A stretch of DNA of 64,000 nt from Lantana camara. Its lineage: Eukaryota > Streptophyta > Magnoliopsida > Lamiales > Verbenaceae. The notes beneath the pieces were generated by a model that worked only from the letters and a program-made list of their open reading frames with translations, made no database searches and was not told the DNA's origin. The position numbers were made by a program, and so were the translations under genes. Every line of letters begins with the position of its first letter. The stretch's first letter is position 1. The stretch covers positions 23,643,001 through 23,707,000 of the forward strand of contig CM074860.1 in NCBI GenBank assembly GCA_037501455.1, in the 5' to 3' direction. Shown in pieces: positions 34,280-44,362 of the stretch.

Positions 34280-34578
34280 TAGGGTTTGTTCCTCCTGTGA
34301 TTGGACGGACAATCATTGGCACGAAAACCAATCCAGCGCCCCCACTAAGAAGGACCTGGCCAGGGGAAACTTAGGTACACGATAGGGTTTTGTTCTTCTT
34401 GTGGTTGGACGGACAACCACTGGCAAGACCAGTCCAGCGCCCTCACTGAGGAGAACCTGGCCAAGAGAACATACGTACACGGTAGGGTATTGTTCTTCTT
34501 GTGATTGGACGGACAATCATTGGCACGAGAACCAATCCAGCGCCCCCACTAAGGAGGACCTGGCCAAGAGAACACACT
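34280..34578. repeat. About 100-bp tandem repeat, three units, in the LARD LTR
   Basis: Units start at 34280, 34383 and 34483 with TAGGGT and contain TTGGACGGACAA followed by CCAGCGCCC and GACCTGGCCA or AACCTGGCCA. Inside each unit ATTGG…CCAAT or GTTGG/CCACTGG segments can pair. The same repeat is in the other LTR at 40072-40370. Confidence 0.9.
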
Positions 34579-35072
34579 TGCTTGCATTCATGAACATGGC
34601 ATGCTTTGATGCGTGAACACTAACATGCTTTACTTGCTTGATTAATGAACAATAATATAACTTGGAACGATAATGATTTCATGAAAATATAACTATAAAT
34701 ACCTTTGGGCCAAAAACCAAGTAAAGGTTATACGGGTTCTATATAACTAGAAATTAAACCTCACCTGACAGGCGACACACGACTCGTGAATGCGTGAACG
34801 TGCTCATGATCCACAATCTCCGCCCTGGAGAATAACTGGACAAGAAACGGGACAATGTACATGCATGAGACCACAATTCAAGCATATTATTCATATAATG
34901 ACGCACGGCATGATCATACACGAGACATCGAGCAATACACAATGTAGCATGAAAACATGTTGTTTCGACATATAATCAATCATATAATAGCAATTTGGGA
35001 TCACATAAGCCATTGGAACGAGGGGCTAAAATTGTAATTTTTTGCAGAAACTTTCTGCACTTCCAGTGGCTT

Positions 35073-35275
35073 GGGAACGACCGTTCCGTGCTTTAGTACA
35101 AAATGGGAAGGGCCGTTCCCCAGTCCCGAAGCGGCTCCCCGAAGATGGGAACGGCCGTTCCCGTCTGTAAGACAAAGTGGGAACGGGCGTTCCCGTCCTC
35201 GCCGCCTGACACATAATTCAAACAATGGGAACGGTTGTTCCCCTTTTTCAAAAGGGGCGGGAACGGCCGTTCCCG
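35073..35275. repeat. GGGAACGGCCGTTCCC dyad array, LARD 3' LTR
   Basis: Six dyads about 25-60 bases apart. The last, CGGGAACGGCCGTTCCCG (35258-35275), is perfect. The first differs between LTRs (GAACGACCGTTC here, GAACGGCCGTTC at 40865). Confidence 0.88.
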
Positions 35276-36231
35276 TTACACAGAAGGTTCAGAAACAGGG
35301 GAGAAGAACAGAGGATGCACGAACCACTCCCAAACCTCATCAAACTCACATAATTCAATTCCAAACATAATAATTCATGGAAGTGAATAAGTATACTTGC
35401 TTAAAGTGCAATAAAACACAATATAAACACTTGTTCCATGCTAAATCATCTCAATTCATCAATTTCAAGTTCATATATAAATCCATCCTTTATCATCAAA
35501 TTCTTCAAGAATTCATGCATGATTTCAAACTATAATCAAGTATTCATGCTTCTAATAGCAAATAATCAAGTTAGCTAGCTCCACCACTAACCCTAGCTTC
35601 ATACATGAATTCCAAGAAATCATATATATACTTCCATACCTTGAAATGAAATAAAAGATGGAAGAAGAAGATGAAGATGAGATGATGCTTCAACTCCTAA
35701 TTTCTCCATGATCATGGCTTGAAAATGATAAAATCTCCTTTCCCTTTTTGATGTCTTTGGCTCGGTAGAAGGGAAAAAGAAGTGATGATGATTCTTGAAG
35801 AAATGAGATGGAAGGCAAGGAAGGGATGCATATATCGTTACATTTAGGGAAATATGCAATATTTATGATCAAGTCCTTTGAGTTCTATAAGTAATGCAAT
35901 TAAGTGTCTAAGGTTTGGAAACGATCATTTAAGTCCTCAAAGGTTTTCATGTAATTTGGTCCTCTAATTTATGTAAATGAACAATTAAGGACAATCATGC
36001 AATTAATACAAATTGGGCAATTAATTCACGTAACAATTGAAGTCCATTCTTACAAGAATTCTCAATTTGAAATGAATATCATATAATTTCACGTAATCAT
36101 GTTGAAAACAATTAATAAGAATTAATATAACACGTTTAAATCAATTAAACGAAATTAATAAAATAAAATCCTAACGCTCGAAACCCACACGTGTCGAGCG
36201 TACCTGACTGTCTGAAAATCGGGGCGTTACA

Positions 36232-36248
36232 ACTCTCTCCCCCTTAAG
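36232..36248 (-). other. Polypurine tract of the LARD
   Basis: Minus strand CTTAAGGGGGAGAGAGT directly before TGTAACGCCCCG. The motif with preceding GAGGACGGATTCT resembles the PPT context of Del/Tekay chromoviruses. Confidence 0.85.
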
Positions 36249-36477
36249 AGAATCCGTCCTCGGATTCCATGTCCTGAATTCCTGGAATTTTAATTGGCTC
36301 TTACATGTTCATCCCACGCGGGTTAGCTACTCCCCGTCAGGGACTAGTTTGAAAGAGATCTTCATTCCACAAAGTCTTCCAATGGTTGAGATCACGACCC
36401 TCAACTTCCGGAGTCTAATCACTCGAAAGAAAATCTAACCTTCCACTAAAACAAGTTAACAAGTAGTTGAAAATACT

Positions 36478-36582
36478 GAGAGTGCCCCGTCTCTCAAACA
36501 ATCAACGAGAGAACCCCGCCTCTCGAGCAAGTAACAAGAGAACCCCGTCTCCTGACAACCCTGAGAGAATCCCCGTCTCCCA
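36478..36582. repeat. GAGAG-CCCCG-CTCTC dyad repeats in LARD interior
   Basis: Four imperfect dyads at roughly 27-32-base intervals: GAGAGTGCCCCGTCTCTC (36478-36495), a GAGAGAACCCCGCCTCTC copy, AAGAGAACCCCGTCTCCT, and GAGAGAATCCCCGTCTCC (36563-36580). Just inside the 3' end of the internal region. Role unknown. Confidence 0.75.
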
Positions 36583-36655
36583 CGCACACGAATAAAATTC
36601 AAGCAAGCACTTAGACAAATATTAACACTTACCACACAAGGATCAAGTAAAATTA

Positions 36656-37269
36656 TCATTTATGCAAATAATTGTTCACATTACAATTAATAATAAACAA
36701 GGATTCATATGCAAGAATAATAATAATAATAAAATAATCAACAATTAATAACAAATAAGGATTCAGGTATAAAAATAGCAAGATAATGATAACGAGAAAT
36801 GAATAATGCACGTGATATGCATGATTAAGTGTACCGTTCACCGAGGATTGAAATTCTAGGACTGAATTAATTCGGTTGAATACTTGATTCTTTAGTTGAG
36901 ATTTTCCCGCTTTGCACCACCACGGTTCGATATTCCCACTCTTGATAGCCATCTCTGCCATTGTACTATTTTCTAACATAATCCGTAAATCATCATTAAT
37001 CACCACATCTTCAGACCCGTCTGAATTACGGATTTGCCGGTTGAACCATTCTTGCACTGATTTTCACATTTACTTTCCGATTCCAGAATTGAGAACACCC
37101 TGATATTCTTGTTAGAGTGTAATTGCCCGTTCAAGCTTAAAAGACTGACTTTGTGTTCCAAGCAAGCTCTTGTCCAACGAGCGGCGAAAACAGGTGTTAC
37201 CATTTCTCCGACCTCAATAATTAAAGTAAACCTTTTTCCGAAGCAACATTCCTGACTTCTTGTTTGCAA
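36656..37269 (-). pseudogene. Unidentified ORF pieces in the LARD interior
   Basis: Two overlapping minus-strand frames. 37269-37000 contains a segment with several Cys (SKCENQCKNG). 37057-36656 encodes an acidic, hydrophilic part (SDGSEDVVINDDLRIMLENS) that ends in a hydrophobic run near 36700. They may be one former gene joined by a frameshift. I recognise no retroelement or host family. They could be degenerate gag/pol, a captured host fragment, or chance. Confidence 0.3.
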
Positions 37270-37293
37270 CCTGAAAGTTGAGCTCTTACTCCC

Positions 37294-37590
37294 TTAGTTA
37301 ACAATACGGCGGATATTTGCAATAGAGGAATCAAGGTCGTCATCCCGTGAGAGTAATTCAGCAAGCACACTTGCATAGAAACCGAAAGAATCAGGTCCTA
37401 GCGAAACGTCTTCCTTTGGCCCTTGAAATTTGATAACATACCCCACAATTCCACGAAATATCTTGAAAGAGAGGATCACTCGAACTTCCATCTCTCTGAA
37501 GGGTTCATAGTAAACTGGTGTATTCATGGAGGCGACGGCAACCACACGAGTGGAAGCACGATGAGCATCCCCAACATCTCTAGGGTACAA
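37294..37590 (-). CDS. Unidentified 98-residue ORF in the LARD interior
   Basis: Minus-strand ORF starting MYPRDVGDAHRAS and ending ANIRRIVN. The composition looks protein-like (PVYYEPFREMEVRVILSFKI, then GPDSFGFYASVLAELLSRDD), but no family is recognised. It is upstream of the pieces at 36656-37269 in element orientation, so the three may be remains of one gene. With an interior too short for gag-pol, this may be a captured host fragment or random; confidence is low. Confidence 0.25.
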   Translation of the reverse strand: MYPRDVGDAHRASTRVVAVASMNTPVYYEPFREMEVRVILSFKIFRGIVGYVIKFQGPKEDVSLGPDSFGFYASVLAELLSRDDDLDSSIANIRRIVN

Positions 37591-39339
37591 GTAACAACTT
37601 CGTGAGAAAACTCTTGTCGGATTTAACCTATCAAAACTTGAGATTGGTTCCGGATATCGCCCAAACTGAATCCTTTTCTATTTACTGAGTCAAATGATAT
37701 CCTGAGGTTGTCGGAGAATTGCAGACAGTGTACCCACTTTCCTGAAAATGATAATAGAACGAGGTACTGTCGATGATGGGACTTTTCTTTTGTGTAAGAG
37801 GGGGAAAATTTGAATTGTTGAAACTTCTTTCACATGGTTCTGATAGAGAATTCCAAGAAGAATTGATTCTCTCAAAATTCCCAGCTTCCTCGAGTGTTAT
37901 CCACCTCAAACTTAAATCTTATTTTCAGGCCGACTCTCCCCCTTAAGAAAATAGGAATTTTCTAATTACTTAAATTCACTCCGTCCTTCCCTACCTGCAA
38001 GCTTCTCTGTTGAATCCATTCCTGTAACCTTTTCCTCGTCTTACTTGTTATTAATCAAAATTTGGATTAATAGTTCTTTTCTAATTCTTTTTGCTAGCAA
38101 CATACTCAACTTGAAACTCATCGACTGTCATCACTCGGATTTAATATTAAAATTTTCCAACATCCCATAACCTTTCTGCTATTCTCGAAAATTGACATAT
38201 TCTGAACTTACCAACTACTGTTTCGAAAGTTGATATTCCCCCGGTTAACACCCTAATCTGAAGCAAGAAAATTCTTTCTCCTACCTTTACCGGATCCCCG
38301 AAATACTGATTAATTTCTGAAGGTTAGAAATCCACCGAACAAGCATCTGTTTGGACTTATCAGCATTTCCCGTTTCCAAAATTTCCAAATACTTATTTCA
38401 TATCCACCCTACTAAGTCCTGAATCAATAAATTCTCCCAGCCCTAACATTTTAATCTTCAACCGAAATCAAGTAACCCGAAATCAAGTAACCCGATTCCC
38501 AGCACGATACCCAATGATTCAGAAATCTCCTTCTTTTAAATTCAAGTTGGTAGAGATAAAGGCAAGGATTGTGCAAAGCATAAAGAAGGCCTATTAGTCA
38601 ACAAACACTAAATAATGCATGATGGTTAAAATGTCAGTGCATATAGCATGCCTATCAACAAGGTTAAAATGCAACACGTTGGGATAATTATATCACTTTG
38701 AAAATATTCTTATAAGTAAAGAAATGTAATGAATGTAAATAATTTGAACATGTATCCAAGGCATCATGTAGGAAATTCCAAATACAATTAAAACAACATT
38801 TATAACTAATAAGCAATTTTAATTAACAATTAGGATGCACGTACTTATGAATGCATTGAAGAACCTGGCACCGTAGTAACATTGAGCTCGATTTCGATGT
38901 CCACTCTTGGTTGACCGAATTGCAACTTGATTCGAACGGCTGATCCATTTCTGAAATCCTCAAATCCTCCAGTCTTGATTCATATATTTTCAAAACCTGT
39001 TACTCACAACTCATTTGAAACTAAATGCATGTGGATAAGGCATGCTCATGTCACATAGCTGCCATGTAGTTGTCACATACTCGACGTCGATAACAAGAAT
39101 TTAATAGAAAATTCGGTAAGTAATTCATCGATAATTAAATAAAACACGTTGGTCACATAATTTCAAGCAATTCAAGATCAATTAGTTGACAACTAATAGC
39201 ATGATTCAAGTACTTCACGAAGTTCAGGTAGTCAACAAGTTCAACTAAAATGCAGGACTCTCACATTGTCAAGTAATTCCTATGCCGTACGACCTAGACT
39301 CGACATGACACGACACTAGAACCTCGGTTTTGCAACCGG
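37591..39339 (-). other. LARD leader and internal noncoding region
   Basis: No supported gene. Next to the primer site the minus strand reads GGTTGCAAAACCGAGGTTCT and AGTGTCGTGT, shared with the TR-GAG leader (56390-56420), so the two elements have a related 5' leader. Confidence 0.6.
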
Positions 39340-39351
39340 GCTCTGATACCA
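39340..39351 (-). other. Primer-binding site of the LARD (initiator-Met)
   Basis: Minus strand TGGTATCAGAGC, perfect, seven bases from the 5' LTR end. It proves the element is an LTR retrotransposon in minus orientation rather than a TIR transposon. Confidence 0.95.
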
Positions 39352-39358
39352 CGTTAGA

Positions 39359-42023
39359 TGTAACACCCCGTACACGTGGAGGTGCCACACCCCCGCACTA
39401 TAGATCAATTCACATACGAAATGGCCAATCCGTACATGAACCAACCTATAGCGAACGGGTGACAATGCAATACTCGACAAGCTAGGCGGGATAACTAAAA
39501 CGTGCAATAGAATAAAGCGGAAGCATAATGTAAACACTATCACTTATTTTTATTTATCATTCATGTCTTTTCTCGTTTCCAAACAAATATATTCTAACTT
39601 ATCATATCAATACATTATCATCTCCAGTTTAACAATAACAATAACTACAATTCCATAATAAATAAATACACGAACCACGGATGACATGACTACATGAACT
39701 GGACTCGACTCGACTCAACTCCCGCCTAGCACGCACCTGCAGTAACCTGAAAGGTGGAGGTGTCAGTCTGTGAAGACCGAGTGAGGGGTTTAGATACATA
39801 TTAGCACAGATAACATGCAAGTTATATTCTCGGGTAAAGGTTTATAAAAGATAAATATACAAGTTCAATAATAATGTAGCTTCGCCCGAGAATACAACTA
39901 TCAATATTAATCACTAGTTCATTTTCATGCAATCACTAAACATGCTTGCTTACTTGTTAATCATTGGGTGATCACTCAAGTCCGTTATCATGCAATCATG
40001 CAGGTGTATTCAATTAGCACATTCATGGAATGGGAATCATGCAATCGGTACATGGCGTGCTTGTAACATGATAGGGTTTGTTCCTCCTGTGATTGGACGG
40101 ACAATCATTGGCACGAAAACCAATCCAGCGCCCCCACTAAGAAGGACCTGGCCAGGGGAAACTTAGGTACACGATAGGGTTTTGTTCTTCTTGTGGTTGG
40201 ACGGACAACCACTGGCAAGACCAGTCCAGCGCCCTCACTGAGGAGAACCTGGCCAAGAGAACATACGTACACGGTAGGGTATTGTTCTTCTTGTGATTGG
40301 ACGGACAATCATTGGCACGAGAACCAATCCAGCGCCCCCACTAAGGAGGACCTGGCCAAGAGAACACACTTGCTTGCATTCATGAACATGGCATGCTTTG
40401 ATGCGTGAACACTAACATGCTTTACTTGCTTGATTAATGAACAATAATATAACTTGGAACGATAATGATTTCATGAAAATATAACTATAAATACCTTTGG
40501 GCCAAAAACCACGTAAAGGTTATACGGGTTCTATATAACTAGAAATTAAACCTCACCTGACAGGCGACACACGACTCGTGAATGCGTGAACGTGCTCATG
40601 ATCCACAATCTCCGCCCTGGAGAATAACTGGACAAGAAACGGGACAATGTACATGCATGAGACCACAATTCAAGCATATTATTCATATAATGACGCACGG
40701 CATGATCATACACGAGACATCGAGCAATACACAATGTAGCATGAAAACATGTTGTTTCGACATATAATCAATCATATAATAGCAATTCGGGATCACATAA
40801 GCCATTGGAACGAGGGGCTAAAATTGTAATTTTGTGCAGAAACTTTCTGCACTTCCAGTGGCTTGGGAACGGCCGTTCCGGGCTTTAGTACAAAATGGGA
40901 AGGGCCGTTCCCCAGTCCCGAAGTGGCTCCTCGAAGATGGGAACGGCCGTTCCCGTCTGTAAGACAAAGTGGGAACGGGCGTTCCCGTCCTCGCCGCCTG
41001 ACACATAATTCAAACAATGGGAACGGTTGTTCCCCTTTTTCAAAAGGGGCGGGAACGGCCGTTCCCGTTACACAGAAGGTTCAGAAACAGGGGAGAAGAA
41101 CAGAGGATGCACGAACCACTCCCAAACCTCATCAAACTCACATAATTCAATTCCAAACATAATAATTCATGGAAGTGAATAAGTATACTTGCTTAAAGTG
41201 CAATAAAACACAATATAAACACTTGTTCCATGCTAAATCATCTCAATTCATCAATTTCAAGTTCATATATAAATCCATCCTTTATCATCAAATTCTTCAA
41301 GAATTCATGCATGATTTCAAACTATAATCAAGTATTCATGCTTCTAATAGCAAATAATCAAGTTAGCTAGCTCCACCACTAACCCTAGCTTCATACATGA
41401 ATTCCAAGAAATCATATATATACTTCCATACCTTGAAATGAAATAAAAGATGGAAGAAGAAGATGAAGATGAGATGATGCTTCAACTCCTAATTTCTCCA
41501 TGATCATGGCTTGAAAATGATAAAATCTCTTTTCCCTTTTTGATGTCTTTGGCTCGGTAGAAGGGAGAAAGAAGTGATGATGATTCTTGAAGAAATGAGA
41601 TGGAAGGCAAGGAAGGGATGCATATATCGTTACATTTAGGGAAATATGCAATATTTATGATCAAGTCCTTTGAGTTCTATAAGTAATGCAATTAAGTGTC
41701 TAAGGTTTGGAAACGATCATTTAAGTCCTCAAAGGTTTTCATGTAATTTGGTCCTCTAATTTATGTAAATGAACAATTAAGGACAATCATGCAATTAATA
41801 CAAATTGGGCAATTAATTCACGTAACAATTGAAGTCCATTCTTACAAGAATTCTCAATTTGAAATGAATATCATATAATTTCACGTAATCATGTTGAAAA
41901 CAATTAATAAGAATTAATATAACACGTTTAAATCAATTAAACGAAATTAATAAAATAAAATCCTAATGCTCGAAACCCACACGTGTCGAGCGTACCTGAC
42001 TGTCTAAAAATCGGGGCGTTACA
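39359..42023 (-). repeat. 5' LTR of the LARD
   Basis: Same length as the 3' LTR. Tandem repeat at 40072-40370, dyad array at 40865-41067, intron-like signals at 39747-40556. Followed by the TSD CAGAG and then the interrupted solo LTR. Confidence 0.95.
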
Positions 42024-42042
42024 CAGAGTTTAGTTGGAGAGT

Positions 42043-42077
42043 CCCCCCCCCCCCCCGCGCGCGCGCGCGCGCGCGCC
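42043..42077. repeat. Poly-C and CG dinucleotide run
   Basis: About 14 C followed by about ten CG units, 15 bases after the LARD target duplication, inside the split solo LTR. Very unusual in AT-rich DNA; it may be a real Z-DNA-type microsatellite or a sequencing/assembly artefact. Confidence 0.9.
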
Positions 42078-42640
42078 CGCAGGTTCAGGTATTGCCTAAT
42101 GTTAATAATCACGAGTATTGCCGTTCTTTCCTAAACTATCCACTTGGATTATTGTTAAAACCTTACGCGGAGCTATAAGTTGCATGTTATGTGATTTATA
42201 TAAACCCCTCACTCGGTCTTCATGGACTGACTTCTCCTCACTTTCAACTTCTACAGGTTAATGCTAGGTGGGGAAATAGAGTCACTCGAGTCTTTATTTT
42301 GTAGTCTAGCTTGAGCATATTATGTGTATTATTGCATATTATGTACTTTTAGATTGTATAACTTTGCTTTTGGAGTTCCTGTTGGATTGTATGTCGTGTT
42401 GGCCATACTTGGGGATTCTCGCTCACTACATTTTTATATCTTATGTTTGCTTCCGCTTAATGATCTTATGCATCGTTTGAGTTATGATTGATGGTTTAAT
42501 GGTTAGGCCCGCCTAGCTAGGAGGTTTTTTTGATTGTCACCTGTTCGCTATGCTTTTGATTCATATATGGATTTCCCATTTCATATGTGGATTTGATTCA
42601 TGGTGAGGGGGATGTGGAGCCTAGCGTTACGGGTGCTACA

Positions 42641-43022
42641 CTTGTCAAGCAAGGTTTGTTGAAAGGTACCAAGACTTGATAATTGGTGTTTTGCGAAAAT
42701 TGTGTTCTGGGAAAGAAAAAAAAGGGTGAAATTCGGCACAGCTATTAACAATGCCATGGGTATTTTGGATTATGTGCACTCTGATGTGTGGGGAGCTGTC
42801 AAGACGAAGTCACTTGGAGGCAGACACTACTTTGTCACTTTTATCAATGATTTTTCCGAAAAAGTTCGGTTGTTTTCTATGAAGCACAAAGGTGAAGTGA
42901 AGTGAAGTTGTTTTAAAGTGGAAAACTCATGATGAGAACTAGACTGGGAGAAAGATCGAAATTCTCTGAACAGACATCGGTGGAGAGTACAAGAGCAATC
43001 AATTCCAGAATGTATGTCTAGA
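42641..43022 (+). pseudogene. copia-2 integrase fragment
   Basis: Continues the GAG-pre-integrase fragment at 31258. It encodes CVLGKKKRVKFG (end of the zinc-finger region), then ILDYVHSDVWGAVKTKSLGG with the first catalytic Asp of the integrase core, GGRHYFVTFINDFSEKV, and after a stop/frameshift ILRTDIGGEYKSNQFQ with the second catalytic Asp. It breaks at the Athila-type solo LTR (43023) and resumes at 44363. Confidence 0.9.
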
Positions 43023-44357
43023 TGTTCGTGAGAAAAGCTTTAATTAAACCTCGCGTGCATGCAAGCGTACACTTGTTAGGTGTAGCACATAAGGTGTTGA
43101 TCCCACAGGGAAGGGAAACTAATCAGTCACTTAGTACGTTCTCCAATCGATAGGATAGAACATAAACAGAGGGTTGACTGACTCTACTAATACTACTAAG
43201 ACTGACTCAACTCAAAATAAATAAAGAAAATAATAAAGAAAGACATAGCCAGGGAAATAATAATAATTCAGTGTTTGAATCCATAATCAACAAATTCTCT
43301 AGTTCTCACAATTCTAATTACGAAAATTTATGCCAGTTTCTCTCAAAAGCAAGCATATGTGTCTAAGCGTTTGTGCAAGCCAACTCTCGTGGTCGAACAT
43401 ACAAAAACAGATTAAACCATAAGAACAAGATTAGTGTAATTAAAAAACAGCGGCTAGTCATGCATTATTCAATTAGAAAACAAATTCTTCAATCATGTCA
43501 AAGGTGTACAGGCTTCAACAGGTTGTATAAAATCATAATTCCAAAACATAAAAATCCCAAGAATTCATACGAGCATATCATCGAACACCTTATTTACACA
43601 AATCATATTTTCTTGGCTAGAAACAATTAACTAAACATAATTCATGGAATAATAAATCAATAAATCACTAATAATTCCATTGAGTTCATAAACTAATAAT
43701 CCAACAATTGACTCATAAAAACATGAATGAAAAACTATAATTAAAACTGAAATTGTTTTAAAGAAAAGCTTATGAGTTTATTGGTGGAATTCGTAGCTCA
43801 TAGTTGTATCTCTTCAAGCAGGATCGGACATCTCCATCCTCATAGTCTTCGTCGACCTCCAAGAACTCTGAAATCCAGCCCTAGCTTCTCCATTCTATTG
43901 CTGCGTGTCTCGTCGAAACGAGATATGAAAAGTATATCTAAAATTTAGGTCAAGGCAGACTCATGTACGCCATTCTGTACCACATTGTGGGCGCGATATC
44001 TTCAGTGTGTTTTGGATCACGGGCGCTATGAGGAATGCATCCCATCGCGGCAGCGAAGGATTCCTTCGTGACTTGGTCGCCACCGTGATGCGTGTCTTCA
44101 TCACGGGCCTGACCTTCTTTTCTTCGCGGGCACGATGGAATCACGCCTGAAACGTAATGGCTGCGATTCTAGATTGTTCCTTAGTCCGTTTTGTGCCTTA
44201 ATGCCTCGTTTATGTTAGAATATCGCTATTTTCCATCTTTTATGACTCCGGAATTAAAAATACTTGAAAACGGACAATATTACCAATATAAGACACAAAA
44301 GTAGCATAAAATGGTACAAAATATATACTAAAAATATTGAACATTTTATGCTGAACA
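43023..44357 (-). mobile_element. Solo Athila-type LTR in copia-2 integrase
   Basis: Starts TGTTCGTGAG and ends ATGCTGAACA with TSD CTAGA (43018-43022, 44358-44362). Near its start it has GTACACTTG…GATCCCACAGGGAAGGGAAA, the reverse of the conserved U5 end of A2 LTRs, so it is in minus orientation. 1335 bp. Possible weak dyads with CGTGATG/CATCACG arms lie at about 44025-44115. Confidence 0.85.
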
Positions 44358-44362
44358 CTAGA

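Larger units (their letters stand above)
33567..36231 (-). repeat. 3' LTR of the LARD
   Basis: In element orientation it follows the polypurine tract at 36232 and ends TGTTACA at 33567. It contains a three-unit tandem repeat (34280-34578), the GGGAACGGCCGTTCCC array (35073-35275) and intron-like signals (33955-34764: CAG|GTGAGG donor, CTGAC at 33970-33974, TTTCAG|G acceptor). Confidence 0.95.
33567..42023 (-). mobile_element. Young non-autonomous LTR element (LARD type)
   Basis: TSD CAGAG at 33562-33566 and 42024-42028. Two LTRs of exactly 2665 bp (33567-36231, 39359-42023) differ at about 15 positions by eye, near 0.6%, so insertion was recent. The primer site and polypurine tract are on the minus strand. 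The internal region is only 3.1 kb and shows no gag zinc knuckle, protease, RT or integrase. PPT and leader resemble those of Del/Tekay chromoviruses, the likely source of proteins in trans. Confidence 0.93.
33071..42256 (+). other. Intron-like segment in the solo LTR (interrupted by the LARD)
   Basis: Donor AAG|GTGAGG at 33071. Acceptor side: hairpin CGGTCTTCATGGACTGAC, pyrimidines, CTACAG|G ending at 42256. Without the nested LARD the interval is about 724 bp, close to the other copies. Confidence 0.4.
31382..42640 (+). mobile_element. Solo LTR (Del/Tekay-like) in copia-2, itself split by the LARD
   Basis: Starts TGTGACACCTCG and ends GGGTGCTACA. Flanks CTTAT (31377-31381) and CTTGT (42641-42645) form a 5-bp duplication with one change. 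Removing it restores continuity of the copia-2 polyprotein. The LTR itself is about 2.8 kb; the remaining 8462 bases are the LARD plus one copy of its TSD. It carries a TCCCGGCCGGGA dyad array and intron-like signals. Plus orientation follows from its U5 end, which matches the TR-GAG LTR. Confidence 0.85.

Noticed and set aside
267..42023. TGTAACACCCCG … CGGGGCGTTACA ends look like 12-base terminal inverted repeats of a DNA transposon
   Set aside because: The LARD has two direct LTRs, an initiator-Met primer site (39340-39351), a polypurine tract and 5-bp TSDs, so these are LTR ends; the solo copy follows.
43960..44150. Dyad array in the Athila-type solo LTR at 43023-44357
   Set aside because: Only weak, widely spaced arms (CGTGATG/CATCACG) are visible; not enough to call it an array like the others.
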